From Mytilus trossulus (lineage: Eukaryota; Mollusca; Bivalvia; Mytilida; Mytilidae), in NCBI RefSeq assembly GCF_036588685.1, contig NC_086379.1, forward strand, positions 16,601,862-16,665,861: DNA of 64,000 nt. The letters are read 5' to 3'. The position numbers were made by a program, and so were the translations under genes. Shown here piece by piece: positions 29,291 through 41,109 of this stretch (its first letter is position 1; the number at the start of each line of letters is the position of its first letter). Below the pieces are notes generated by a model that worked only from the letters and a program-made list of their open reading frames with translations, ran no database searches and was not told the origin of the DNA.

Positions 29291-29375
29291 TACTCACGAC
29301 TATGCCGTTGTCACTTCTCATAAAATGTAGAATACATTTCTAGACATAAAATGTTAGAACAACTTAGAATATTTT

Positions 29376-29605
29376 AATGTGGGATTATTTCATTTCATGT
29401 TTATTGGGGATCGCATAAAAAGATCATAACATGTAAAATAGATTATTTAAGAGTTTTTTTTATTTCTACAGAAAATTAGTACTACATGTCCCAGTCAAAA
29501 TTTTATGTGGGAATATTTCATTTCATGTTTATTGGGGATCGCATAAAAAGATCATAACATGTAAAATAGATTCTTTAAGAGTAATTTTTATTTCTACAAT
29601 AAGTT
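29376..29605. repeat. Tandem duplication, period about 128 bp
   Basis: Two copies (29,376-29,477 and 29,504-29,605) share TTTCATTTCATGTTTATTGG, GATCGCATAAAAAGATC and AACATGTAAAATAGATT almost without change. GATC-rich palindromic context (GATCGCATAAAAAGATC) is inside. Confidence 0.85.
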
Positions 29606-30090
29606 AATTTTACAATGAATATCCATGTGCTATAGATATTTCAGAAGTCATTGACTATTTACATGATTTATGAATGATATCAAAATTATTGTTACAGCGT
29701 CTAAAAGGTAAATTGTAATTCAATAACGGTTAATTACGAAGTTATAGATACTTCATAACTGCCATCCTTTTTTTGTGCCATTGCTACTGCACCATCGAAA
29801 TATATATCTAACATGTTTAAGAAAATGTCTTAGTAAGCTTACCTTTCATTGTTATATTATGCAGAAGATTTTAGAAGGCAATGTTGACCTTCGCCAAATT
29901 TGGCTATTCCTTTTAGTTAAACTCCAATCGTTGAAAATATATCCGTGACTTTCAAGTGTTCAGGTTTGAGTGGTCGTGATGGAGGTTGATCCAGAAAAGC
30001 GTTTCAAATGCACGGAATGTATAATGTGTAATTTGTTATTTCTTATTAAGGCAGATTTTAACCATTATTAACTCTCCCTTCAAATTTAAG
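29606..30090. other. A2 intronic sequence
   Basis: No ORF, exon or repeat recognised. Confidence 0.35.
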
Positions 30091-30094
30091 GTGG

Positions 30095-31430
30095 ATCAGT
30101 TATTTATATACCTATATGGAGTTATTTTCTTTCAGAACGTCAGGTCATTCTTTTTCAGAATCAACCTGGACGATACCATGTTTCAATGGTATATGCTCCA
30201 AGGCATAAAATAATGACCTGTGTATAAGGTCATTATTTTCCTTGATAAACATGCAATCTATGATTTACTTCAAAATTTTATTCGTCTAATAGTTTTTTGT
30301 TGCCGATTTGGAAATTTATTTTCTAAAGTTCAACCGATGATAGATGTAAAAGAAACCGTCATTGTAGTCCCGCAATTTAATTTTAGAAACAAATTAAATA
30401 ACGTGAAGTTTTGTTGATTTTTCGCTATAATAAAGAAACATTATCATATATGTCAGATGAATTTTAATGTAGACTTTCATAAGATAAATCCAGATTTAAC
30501 ATATTCGTGTGTAAGATTTTGAAAATCTTATTGAGTCAAACTGAATAGGTTGATTGATTTTTGGTTGCTTGCTTAACGTCCAGTGGCAAAACTTTCATGC
30601 ATGTTCAGAACGATACACACTGAATAGGAAATCATACTGTGACCTACATGTATTTATATTCGTCTTCGTGTCAGTTCTTATCTTTTTAAAATTTATGTAT
30701 ACCTTTTACTCTATCAAATGATCAACTAATAAAATAATCTTATAATCTATTGAATAACATTAACGTAACTCACGAAAGGGTCGGGTGCGGAGGGTATATA
30801 ATTTTATCCTGATTATCTTTTAGTAAAATGTATTGCTATATTCGAAAGACAATCTTTTTGAATTTTTCATTCAATTAAAGTAAAATGGTTAAATAAATAA
30901 CAACTTTTCCGTGATAGAAATAACATAACAAATAGGAAAAAAAACACATATCCCCCCTTTTTCCATAAGCTAAGTGGTACAATAAATAACTTACAATGTG
31001 TCTTGTATTTGTCTTACACCGTTATCAGATGGTAACAATACATTTGTGTCTTACTTCATGCAGTTACAGTAATATTTTTATTGTGTATGGATAACAATTT
31101 TTGAAAGGTTTGTATCTAAATTATTAAGTGAGTTTTATTTCACATTTTAAATGAGCCGCAGGGCGTATTTAAACCTGAACGCATTAGAAAGGAATATCCC
31201 ACTTTAGTGTTGTCGGTAAAAAAGGATACTAAATTTTACAAATCTTTATAAAATTGATATTTTTGACTGTATATAAGTCAGATAATGCATATTTTAAGGT
31301 TTTTCTTGTCGAAGAACACACCTCGGGGTGTCAGGATTGTTCAAAGAAAGACCTCCCTCCGGTCGGTCTTTCATTTTATCAATCCTGACACCCCTCGGTG
31401 TGTTCTACGACAAGAAAAACCTTAAAATAA
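30095..31430 (+). repeat. 1.3-kb repeat ending in a large hairpin (copy 1)
   Basis: From CTATATGGAGTTATTTTCTT through AATAATGACCTGTG..AGGTCATTATT, the AAAACACATATCCCC block and GAGCCGCAGGGCGTATT, the sequence is matched in reverse at about 57,692-58,950. It contains no convincing ORF. The copy ends in the hairpin at 31,290-31,429. Shared limits in two places suggest a mobile element of unknown class. Confidence 0.65.
31290..31429. repeat. Large inverted repeat (50-bp arms)
   Basis: Arms 31,290-31,339 and 31,380-31,429 match at 47 of 50 positions. The 40-nt spacer holds a second perfect 8-bp pair GAAAGACC/GGTCTTTC, so the whole 140 bp can fold into one long hairpin. Confidence 0.85.
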
Positions 31431-31459
31431 GCCTTATCTATAACATAAACATATTGCAT

Positions 31460-31640
31460 TTTAATACGGATGGCGAGATCACCCCAAGTTTTTGGAGGGA
31501 TCCGTATTGCTTTGTCTTTAGTTTTCAATGTAGTGTTTTGTGGACTATTACTTGTCTGTTTGTATTTATTTTTTTAACCATGGCGTTGTAAGTTTAATTT
31601 CGATCTATGAGTTTGAATGTTCCTCTGGTATTATTCGCCT
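31460..31640 (+). mobile_element. PLE-1 3' end fragment
   Basis: Contains GGCGAGATCACCCCAAG, TTTTTAACCATGGCGTTG and ATGAGTTTGAATGTTCCTCT. Confidence 0.55.
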
Positions 31641-31675
31641 CTATTTTTATAAAGCATAGGACATAATAGATATAG

Positions 31676-31875
31676 GAAGATGTGGTGTGAGTGCCAATGA
31701 GACAACTCTCCATCCAAATAACAATTTATAAATTAAACCATTATAGGTTAAAGTACGGCCTTCAACACGGAGCCTTGGCTCTCACCGAACAACAAGCTAT
31801 AAAGGGCCCCAAAATTACTAGTGTAAAACCATTCAAACGGGAAAAACAACGGTCTAATACTAATAAAACCGTTTC
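31676..31875 (-). repeat. Dispersed repeat R2, reverse
   Basis: GTGCCAATGAGACAACTCTC, TACGGCCTTCAACACGGAG and CAAGCTATAAAGGGCCCC mark a reverse R2 copy ending immediately before the terminal exon at 31,891. Confidence 0.65.
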
Positions 31876-31890
31876 TTATATTTTCTTCAG

Positions 31891-32117
31891 AGCCAACTGG
31901 AATCACAGGAGAGCGAATTATTAGTGATAGTCAGATTACAACGTCTCTCTGGAGCAATGCTTCTCAAACTACAAGTACTTATCTAATACCAATATTATGT
32001 CACAATGAAATATGCAATGTCGTGACCTTCACCGTTTTAAGATCTATTGGTAACTGCAAGTGTAAAAGATTCATCATTGTAACAAAAAATCCACAAAAAT
32101 GCCTTTCAGTTAAATAA
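31891..32117 (+). CDS. Candidate terminal exon of unit A2, Cys-containing tail
   Basis: Acceptor TTTTCTTCAG is followed by AG completing a Glu codon, 74 codons and TAA; phase fits the upstream SUEL donor. The peptide begins EPTGITGERIISDSQITTSLW, then holds five cysteines (LCHNEIC, GNCKCK, QKC) and a basic end. There is no transmembrane helix, so the product would be secreted. IISDSQIT resembles the start of discoidin (F5/8 C) domains, but the rest is far too short for one. It differs from the charged tails and the stalk/TM exons of the other units. Without transcripts it remains a candidate. Confidence 0.45.
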
Positions 32118-34009
32118 TCAATTTAATTTAGATTTGAAATAAGTTGATATAAATTCATTTGATATTGTCTTTGTAAACCACGTGTAAACTATTTGTGAAA
32201 TTCCTGAAAATTCTATAAGCCTAAGTAATTTGTTTGTGAGCAAAATAATATGACACGGTTCATCGGTGGTGGTGAAATGGTCAAAAGTAACGGGTAGACT
32301 GTTACAGCATTACGTAATTGTGTTTCTTAATACACATATTATAAGCTTATTAATGATTTCGGAGAGCATCAAATAATATGTGATTTTTCGATGAGGTACT
32401 GATTAGATTTTGACAGAGCACACACTTAATCCATGATACTTCTTTAATAGTAATTGTCAGCGTGAAAAGTATGCAATAAGCTTGTAGCAATAATTTATGA
32501 GAAGCTTTTCGTATTTTTTTTCAAATATTATTTATGTTCTTTAACTTTTACATTTTGTATTTCTTAAATCCGCAGTCAACGTTGATTTTCTTTATAAAAC
32601 TAATAATACTAAATTATGGAACAGCAGCTTTGGGATATATTTTTCTAATTAATTTATAATTAAAAAAAAATCTTTCGAAGTTGAATAATGATCGTTGACA
32701 GATTTTGGGATTTTAAATAATATGAATGTGTAGCCTAATCGTCAAAAGAATTCCTTAAGAGAATTACAAAACATGACTATAGAAATTTTTCTTGCTAATT
32801 AAACAATTTGTGGGTTGTTGAATTGAGAAAACAATATGGGATAACACTCAAGATAAACTACAGATGACATGTCATACACATCACTGTAAAATCCTTTTTG
32901 CATTAAACATTTTCAACAACCACTGGGTATAAGTTACCTTTTCCCTCAAGCATGTAAAATTTAAACCCTCTAATTTCTCTCGTACATCTTTTCCGGTTGT
33001 CATGTTTGATTGAAGATCTAGGTATGGTTAATAATGAAAAACAAAGATAGTTATTTGGCCCGAAATATGAATATAACAGCTTATTAACTGGATAAAGCAA
33101 TATCAGTTACCGAATTGATTTTATCTATTAAGCTAAATTGTCCATTTTTGGTTTATCTGGTACATGAACTATTCATTTTCCGGTGTAGGTCTCAACATTG
33201 AGATTCACTGGCGTTTCATGCATCCATTGAAGGAGATGCGTACATGGTGGGCGCACGGGTATCGACCTTTTGTGAAATAACGTGATTCTCTTAAATTTTG
33301 TTTGTATTTTGTTCTTTCTTATTTATTGATTGTAGATTTGAACATTGGTAAACTACTGTTGCTTTAAAGTTAAATATCCGTGTGTATTGAGCTAATACTA
33401 TGAAGCACTTCCGAGAATGGGAATAATAAACAAGATTTTATAATTATTGTACTCCTCCGATATGAGTTTTTATGTAGATTTAAATAAATACCCCTTTTAT
33501 AGTTAGGTATCTAACATTATTTTAGATTTCTTTGTATATAGTTTTATTCTATTTGGTCAATTTGTTTTATTGACAGAGGTTTACCATTAACTCAGCTTTA
33601 ACCACCGATTTATTCCATTTCATTTTCATTTTATTAAAATAAAAAGCATCAATGATGAATCATGAAAACCCTTAGCACGAAGCACTGCGCTATATTCGTG
33701 TCTAAGTTCCGCATTGATGGTCATGCAGTTTTATTGCTCATGTTTCCTATGACCAAATTGAAACAAAAAAGTATTATCATTATATAGTTTTAATTTTGCA
33801 ATTTTAAATGTTTAGGTTTTGCATACGTGACTAGTTTTGTGTTAATTAGTTTGATCGAAAAACGATTTAACGGGTTTTATTGAACTCATTGTAAGGATTA
33901 TGGCAACATTATGCTATCATATCAATTCATGATGTTTGGTCGTCTGTTTCCAAATTACAAGCTTATTTTTATAAGGTATCAACTGTTTACAAAACTTTTG
34001 CATTTTTGA
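32118..34009. other. End of unit A2, no gene seen
   Basis: AT-rich sequence with no stalk or TM exon of the kind found in A1 and B, no ORF of note and no strong repeat. Confidence 0.45.
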
Positions 34010-34165
34010 AATACTAAGGGTTTTCTACCTTAGGAACAGCTGTATTTGGCAAAAATGTTAGGAATTAGGGTCCCTTTGCTCTTCACCTAGTACCTTATTT
34101 GCCCTTTCAAGGTTATTTGAATTCGAGCGTCACTGATGAGTTTTTTGTAGACGAAACGCGCATCT
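34010..34165 (+). repeat. Repeat R1 copy at the A2/B boundary
   Basis: Contains TTCTACCTTAGG, GTATTTGGCAAAA and the partial hammerhead; ends about 100 bp before unit B begins. Confidence 0.5.
34127..34164 (+). ncRNA. Partial hammerhead ribozyme copy
   Basis: GCGTCA and CTGATGA are intact, stem II is weakened (GTTTTTTGTAGAC), the triplet is ATC and the 3' strand of stem I is lost at the repeat's end. Confidence 0.55.
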
Positions 34166-34260
34166 TTTACACTTGTTCTGTTGATTTAAAGCGTTTGAAC
34201 TTGTCAGTTTTTATGGAAATCCCTTTTTTTTTGTTATCCCTTTTGCATTATTAAAGCACA

Positions 34261-36710
34261 AGGTGAAGTGGTTATGTTGAACATAAGGTAAAGCTCATAT
34301 TTTAAGCGCTGAATTATTTAAATGTAAATGTTTTGTTACTTTGTTAGTGCTAAGTTTCCTCATTATGCAGCTCAGTTATTATCTGTCTTTTTATATGTAA
34401 TTGTGACACGTGTGTGCTTCGTGTAAAGCTTGGATGTTGATTGCTGAATTATATGTATTAATTTGTGCATTATGCTCATATGTTTAAGGAAATGTTTACC
34501 CTTACGGAGCACCTGATTTAACTCCTGGTTTTAAATAAATGGAGTTCGCGTTGTTTTTTTAAATTTATTTTGTAACTGTTGATGTAAAGGTCTTTTAGTT
34601 TTATGAGTCTTTGTTGCACTTTACTCCTTGGTTTTGATTGTTATTGTCCTCAATATTATTCCAAACGGAGTAGATATCATGTTTATCCTTCAACATGCTT
34701 ATAAGTATGAATTTTAAAGTTTTATGAGGTAAGGTATTGATGTTCTGAAAATGAATTTCTGGATTACTCACCACTATTTCCAGCACTCATTAACTAGATT
34801 TGTCCACCTTGTGAGTGCTGTTAGTTTATGAAATGTGAATAGTTTAAAACATGCAAAACAGACTACAGTTCGAAAATATGACAAAACTTAAATTTCTAAA
34901 ATTTTTAAACATACTTCAGAAGCAATATCAGTAAACATACTTTTTCTTAGTTTTTGTTATATCTCAGGTCTTTGAAACATTGCTTTATTTACTGTAGTAA
35001 GTCAAGCGCGTATGTGCAATAACAAATTCAAAAAATAATTCAATGACTAAAGGTATTGAAAATTATTAACTTCCATAAATAAATGTTCATCAGAGTCATA
35101 TTAAGACAAGTCGTAATATATAATTTCTTAAAAAACAAATTCGTTTCCAGACTCTATTTGGTGTACTATGTTCACGTGTTACAATGAAGTTTAATAAATT
35201 TGATACCTCTCCAACGACATGCAAATTTCAAAATCGAAAATAACATAGTACAGGAAAGTGTAAGGGTTACTCTTTCCGGTTTTTAAAGTATCATTCTCAG
35301 AGTTGGTATTTAAATGTCTCGACAAATAGTGAAAATGGTGACACATGACTTTGTGTTCATATGAAACAGAATTCATAGAAAAAAATCCATCTAAAAACAA
35401 ACAAAAATACAAATCTTGCATATTTTCACTGTCAGATATATAGATGTTGGCTTGTTACTTTGCCAAAAAAAAATGGAATACAATAACAAGGAAAATTCTC
35501 AAAACGGAATGTTACTTCTCAAATGGCAAAATCAAAAGCGCAAACAAATTCAACGAATGAAACACAACACTTATTCCTGAATCACTTTTCAATGAGTGCT
35601 TGCATCTAATATATCCCAATAGGAAGAAGGTCAGCTTCATATCTTTCAAACGGTCATCTTGTCATTTCTGTTCAGTGACGCTCGAATTAAAAATGTTGAG
35701 ATGCCAAATAAAATACGAAGTTAAAGTGCATTGTAGCAATATTATTAGGCAATTCGCAGCAATTATATAAGCGACTGTCAGTTTTCTATCTATATTATTT
35801 CTGTTCACATAAAAGGCAATCCCTTCCATGTCAAAATAGCAAGATCAGCTGGAATTATTCAATGTTAAAGTTATTCGAAACGAGTTACTTGGATGGAAAT
35901 TAAGGACACCAGGCCTTTAATATACTAAACTAAGTCATCGTTGCACGTTTTTTCACAATTTTTACGAATCTATAACATATAATCGTTTTTCAGTCAGTCA
36001 AAACTTTTGGGTTTTATTGCCGAGATTTACAGACTGTGACATCAATAGACAATCAATACTGACCCGTGAATAACGTTAACAATACGTGACATGATAGACA
36101 TGCAATAGCGATGTTGTCTTTTTTTTAAAGATATTTTGCATGCGTTATTATGTCATAACAGTTTATTGTTTTCGTGTATTACATTGTTTCTTTTCACAAA
36201 CATTAAACACTATTTACATTCAAGTGCACTTGTGTTTACATCCTTTTAATTAGGAGTTTTCCTATAGATGCATTTGATCAGTGTAGTTGCCGAAGTTCTA
36301 TCGAGAGGTATCGTGATTAAAGTCACTACACACGGAAAAACTATCGACGATTAATAGGTAGATTATAAAAACAGCACATTTGAAAAGATTCTAATAAATC
36401 GAAGGATTTTTTTAACAAGAGCGTTTAAGTATTTTGAAATACTAATTTTTTGCAAAATGAATATGTGCTAAAATGTGTGCAATAATCTTGATCATAAACG
36501 CTCAATACCAAAAAATTGTTATTTCAAATATAAGAAAGATGACAGAAAAAAAAAACGCCAAAAAAAGGAACAACAAAACCCATCTGCGGACAACCTTGTT
36601 TAAATAAGTTGCAACCCTTGATCTCGGTCAATAACATAAAGAATGTATAGTATTCGCAACTTATAAACATAATTCTGTCGAAGCCTTTTTCAAAAACAAC
36701 TGTGGACGGA
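34261..36710. other. Start of unit B, no gene seen
   Basis: Aligns with 25-4180 of A1 (for example GGTAAAGCTCATAT, AATAGCAAGATCAGCTGG). It lacks the A1 PLE-1 fragment, the second direct repeat and the TIR MITE. Confidence 0.6.
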
Positions 36711-36712
36711 AT

Positions 36713-36868
36713 GCACCGAAGCTTAAAGAATTTCAACGTCAGAAGAAGAAAGTAAAACTTGTTTATGATCAGCTATATGTCGACGGCCAGCTCTATAACG
36801 AATTTCATCCTCATCAAGAGAATTACACAATACCTGGACAGCCGGTGCGCTCGAATAATGAAAGTTAG
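36713..36868 (+). pseudogene. LINE ORF1, C-terminal fragment
   Basis: Open from the insertion point: APKLKEFQRQKKKVKLVYDQ, then LYVDGQLYN and a stop at TAG 36,866. The basic stretch and position right before the endonuclease ORF fit the end of an ORF1 nucleic-acid-binding protein. The N-terminal part is missing. Confidence 0.65.
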
Positions 36869-36880
36869 TACAACACATAA

Positions 36881-39061
36881 GACAAAAATAAAGGTCATTC
36901 TACTGACAATTGTAATCAACTCAAAGTTACTTTTCTAAATGTATGTGGAATTAAGTCGAAATTGTTGAACCCTGATTTTGAACTGCTTATCAAACAATAT
37001 GAAATCTCAATCTTTGTAGAGTCTAAAACTGATAAACTTGACCATTTGAATTTACCAGATGATTATACTGTTGTAGCCAAACACAGAAAAAAATGTAACA
37101 AAAAGTCTGGTGGTATAATAATTATTTATAAAAAAAGTTTGTCAACATTTTTGAAATTTTTAAAATCAGAGTCAGAATTTGTTCTATGGGTTGAAATTTT
37201 AAAAGACCCTACACAACTACATAATTTGAATTCTTCTGTTTTACTTGGTTGTTTATATATTCCACCTGAATTTTCTAAATATTCATCAGATGAAGCCTTC
37301 ACCGAAGTGGAAGAAAAACTGTTAAAATTTTCAAAACATACTGAAAAAGATGCTTTGGTCGGCGATTTTAATTCAAGAACTAGAAAATTAAGTGACATTG
37401 TTGAAATAGATGAACACTTATTTGAGATTCTAGACATTGATAATGAAGTGACAAACGATCAAAATTTTATGTTATATAATCTTATGACAGAAAAAGGTAT
37501 TCCTACTGAAAGATTTAGTTTAGACAATACACGTGTCAATAAATATGGTAAAAAACTTGTGGAACTATGTAAACGATGTTCAATTTGTATTGCAAATGGT
37601 CGTATTGGTAAAGACAAATGTATTGGTAAAACTACTTGCAAAGATGCAAGCCTCGTTGATTATTTAATTGTATCTCCGCATTTATTTGATGAAATTGTAG
37701 ATTTTGAAGTAATTGAATTCAATCCCATGTTCTCTGATGTGCATTGTCGATTACATTTTTCGATTGACAGTGCACCTACAGTGGCACAAAAGACAGAACA
37801 AAATAATAATAAAGGTAATATTTACATCAAATGGAACCCTCAAAAGGCACCCGATTTTGAACAGATGCTTAGTGATGACACAGATCAAGTATTACAACAG
37901 GTGAACGGTGTACTCGATCATGTAAATATCGACGATGTCACGCCTGAACAGATTAACGGTATATTGCATGATGTTGGTAGCTCATTGATGAATACCGCAT
38001 CTTCTGTCTTTGGTTCGAGAAAAAGAAAGCACGAAAAACGAAGTGATTTTAAACCGTGGTTTAATACTGACTGTAAGATAAAACGTAATGAATTTCACAA
38101 AGCCAGAGATTCTTACTCAAAACGCAAGACAACTGAAAATAAAGACTCCATGAATAAAATAGCAAAGGAATACCGAAAGGTTCTGAACACAAATTTCAAA
38201 GATCACTCTGAGAAATGTTCCAGAGAGCTTAGGTCTTTATCTAGATCGGAAACTAAAGCATTCTGGAAAACATTACATAAATATTCTAGTAGGCGAAAAG
38301 AAAATCCAGATATAGATATTGAACTATTTTATGAATATTTCAAAAAATTAAACGCTGGTGACTATGTCGGTGATGTTGAAGATGAGGACTGTGATATAAA
38401 CGATGTTTGCAATAATCCAATTTGTGATGAGATCTTAAACGGAGTCATAACTGAACTAGAAGTTAGTGAAGCTATAAAAGGCTTAAAAAACAATAAAGCA
38501 CCGGGCTTGGAAAAAATTTTGAACGAATATTTGAAACATTCGCCTCCTAGTCTAGTATCTATCTATTGTAAATTGTTCAATATCATTTTGAATACAGGTA
38601 TTATACCTGAAAATTGGACTTCTGGTATTATTAAACCAGTTTTCAAAAACAAGGGTTGTAAAATTGATCCTGATTACTATAGAGCAATTACGCTCATCAG
38701 TTGCCTTGGGAAACTTTTCAATTGCATTTTAAATACTAGACTGAATATTTTTTCGAATGAACTGAATATTATATCTGAGAACCAGACTGGATTCCGTAAG
38801 GGATATTCTACACAAGATAATATTTTTGTATTACATGCACTTATTGAACTGTATTTTTCTTTTGGGAAGAAACTCTTTTGTACATTTGTGGATTTTAGAA
38901 AGGCATTCTATACTGTTTGGCGTACATGTACAGGGCTGTGGAAAAAATTACAAAAAAGTGAAATCAAAGGAAATGTTTTAAAGTTGTGTATAATATGTAC
39001 AGTGGCATTAAGTCTTGTGTTCAATTTAATGACTCTCAGTCAGAATTCTTTCCATGTCTAA
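36881..39061 (+). pseudogene. LINE ORF2: endonuclease and reverse transcriptase, frameshifted
   Basis: The frame opens after TAA 36,878 and has no early ATG; the first stretch (KVTFLNVCGIKSKL) is already endonuclease. Endonuclease marks follow: VESKTD (catalytic Glu region), LVGDFNSR, LVDYLIVSP and SDVHCRLHF (SDH box). The RT starts near codon 500 with LKNNKAPG, IKPVFKNKG, ISENQTGFRKGYSTQDN and motif A FVDFRKAF. About 38,910-38,940 the frame is lost; the rest of the RT lies in another frame at 38,986. A Tyr-Arg-Ala-Ile where related elements usually have YRGI, and GLE where they have GLD, may be inactivating too. Confidence 0.85.
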
Positions 39062-39459
39062 CAGGTGTTAGACAGGGGGAGAATTTATCGCCTTTTCTCT
39101 TCTCGATCTTTTTAAATGATCTTGAAGACTATTTTTGTCAGCTTAATGGACTTCCCTTAGAATTAGTTAAAGAGAAACTTGAAAGTGAATTACATATTTT
39201 TTATAAAATTTTCATTGTATTATATGCTGATGACACAGTTATCTTAGCAGAGAGTAAAGATAGTTTACAAAAAGCACTTGATGTATTTCAGTCTTATTGT
39301 TCATTGTGGAAACTACAAGTAAATGTAAATAAAACCAAGGTTATCATCTTTTCTAAAAGAAAAGTAAACCACAATTTAAGTTTTACATTACAAGGTCAAA
39401 TTCTTTTATTCGATATTAAAAAAACAGTTTTGTTTGGAAAATTACTTATTGAGACTTAG
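38944..39459 (+). pseudogene. LINE ORF2, RT palm and thumb after the frameshift
   Basis: Continues the RT: GVRQGENLSPFLFSIFLND (motif B), VLYADDTVILAES (motif C, YADD), LWKLQVNVNKTKVIIFSK. The frame breaks again at about 39,425-39,440 where sequence between thumb and C-terminal domain seems deleted. Confidence 0.8.
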
Positions 39460-39772
39460 TGAGTTTAATCGAACGTGGTTAACCAAACTGCGTACATCTA
39501 ATTTACATTTACCTATAGAAACTGGTCGTTGGTTCAATATCCCAAGGGAAGAAAGAACATGTAACTTATGTACAAATGGTATTGGAGATGAATTCCATAT
39601 TATGTTTATATGTAAAAATGAAAATATTGTTTTATTAAGAAACAAGTACATACCTATGTACTACACAGCTCACCCGAGCATTATCAAGTTTGAAGGTTTA
39701 CTCTCTTATTGTAATACTGAACTATACAAAAAGCTAGCATTGTTCATCAGAAAAGTTAATGTATTTCTTTGA
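39434..39772 (+). pseudogene. LINE ORF2, C-terminal zinc-binding domain
   Basis: Contains RTCNLCTNGIGDEFHIMFIC, a C-x2-C-x8-H-x4-C pattern common at the end of this LINE group, and ends VNVFL-stop. It follows the broken RT in a third reading frame. Confidence 0.7.
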
Positions 39773-39982
39773 TTTATGTCAAATCGATCCATATATATTG
39801 TATATCTTTTTCTTTAAAATCATTCACACTGTTTGGTTCTAATGCGCTGTATATATTGATTTAAATATGTTTAATCGTTCTTCTGTCATGTTGTTTGCAT
39901 ATATTGTATTATATATTTGACCTCATGTTACACGTTTATATGTGTCTGAGTGTTTTCTAATAAATCGTTAAATCGTTAAGCA

Positions 39983-40555
39983 ATTACTATTTTATCAGCT
40001 GAATTATCAGCTCAACGGTTGTAAATAAATGTCAAACAATCTAGTTAACTGCATGAACAGTTTAATCTGCAATTACTTTGAAGAAAGCTTAATAATAGAA
40101 ACCTAAGTAGCATTTTAAGCAAAATTTGTACGGACTATTTATAGCGTTCTTTGTTCTAATTTCAATAAAATCTTGCATGAAGGCAAAACCTTCAAATATT
40201 CGACCCACTCAGTTGCAATAAAATAATTATTGTATTATATAAGTACTAGATTAAATGTTTACGACTTTGTCGATACATTATGTTGAGTAGCTTTCTTTCG
40301 TGAAGAAATTACGATAATCTCGTTTTTACCCATGACACATTTTTGAAAATTATGAACGAAAGTTTTCCCTTTTTCAGTTTTGTGATTAGGACAAAGTCGT
40401 TTAATAGTTAAAAACAATTCTGTACATTTATATAAATGAGTATGATTTCATACGGATGAATGTTTACGCACAACCTTATGTGACCTCCTACACTGGGAGA
40501 GTTTATTTCCTGGATAAATATCTACACATAACAGTAATATACAGATACTTTCACG
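39983..40555. other. 5' flank of the unit B gene
   Basis: Matches 4190-4537 of A1 plus an extra piece at about 40,140-40,375. The 85 bp before the ATG is the best kept part. No clear promoter motif. Confidence 0.4.
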
Positions 40556-40625
40556 ATGAGACGATCTATCTTACTTTATGTTTGTTTGTTTATGAGAAGA
40601 TACTGCTTATCATTTGCATTACGTG
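40556..40625 (+). CDS. Exon 1, unit B: signal peptide
   Basis: Encodes MRRSILLYVCLFMRRYCLSF then ALR and ends phase 1 at G|GTAAGG, like exon 1 of A1. The two upstream in-frame ATGs of A1 are absent, which argues that this third ATG is the functional start in both. The hydrophobic core LLYVCLF is short; a second Arg pair follows it. Confidence 0.7.
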
Positions 40626-41065
40626 GTAAGGATGTTTTCATTACTATCTGTAGGAATATAATATAATTTGAAAGTATGATTACTTCGAAATATTTTAGCA
40701 TATTGCTATTCCGGAATATGTGTGTTCACTTCGCGTTTTTTTATTTGCGTTAAGAGTTTTAAATGCAGATTTTTTATTCATTTTCTATTGTTTATTATCC
40801 ATCTGATTGTGTTTATATTTTTCAATTTGTTCGATTCGCTCGTGTTTGTAACAATGTATTAGATTTTAGCGATTTTTTTTTTATGTATTACTGAAAATTT
40901 CAGATTCACCTCAAAAGCTAACAATACCTATAAACATGCAGAAGCTGGAAGAGTATTAGATAAGGATTTAATTTTGCAGATTTTGGTTTTAGTATTTATT
41001 CACTTTATCGGCCTTGCATTGGAAATAAATAGTTATCAAAGCTGGTAATATGATTATAATTTAGT

Positions 41066-41109
41066 ACGCCAGACGCGCGTTTCGTCTACATAAGATACAT
41101 CAGTTACGC
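41066..41109 (-). ncRNA. Degenerate hammerhead ribozyme copy (unit B)
   Basis: On the minus strand the GAAAC, GCGC loop, GTC and TGGCGT are perfect, but the core is CTGATGT and stem II is altered. It matches 5574-5616 of unit A1 by position. Confidence 0.58.

Larger units (their letters stand above)
36711..39982 (+). mobile_element. Non-LTR retrotransposon (LINE), 5'-truncated, inserted in unit B
   Basis: Inserted between GTGGACGGA and ATTACTATTTTATCAGC, which are only some 20 bp apart in A1 (about 4175-4197). It keeps the end of ORF1 (36,713-36,868), most of ORF2 (endonuclease, reverse transcriptase, CCHC-like C-terminus) and a short 3' repeat tail AAATCGTTAAATCGTTAAG. The layout, an EEP endonuclease before an RT with YADD and a terminal repeat tail, fits the CR1/L2/jockey group; clade not resolved. 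Truncation inside ORF1, one frameshift and an internal deletion make it non-autonomous. Confidence 0.85.

Noticed and set aside
31891..32117. Discoidin (F5/8 type C) domain
   Set aside because: Only the first dozen residues resemble it; the exon is about half the needed length and the Cys pattern does not fit.
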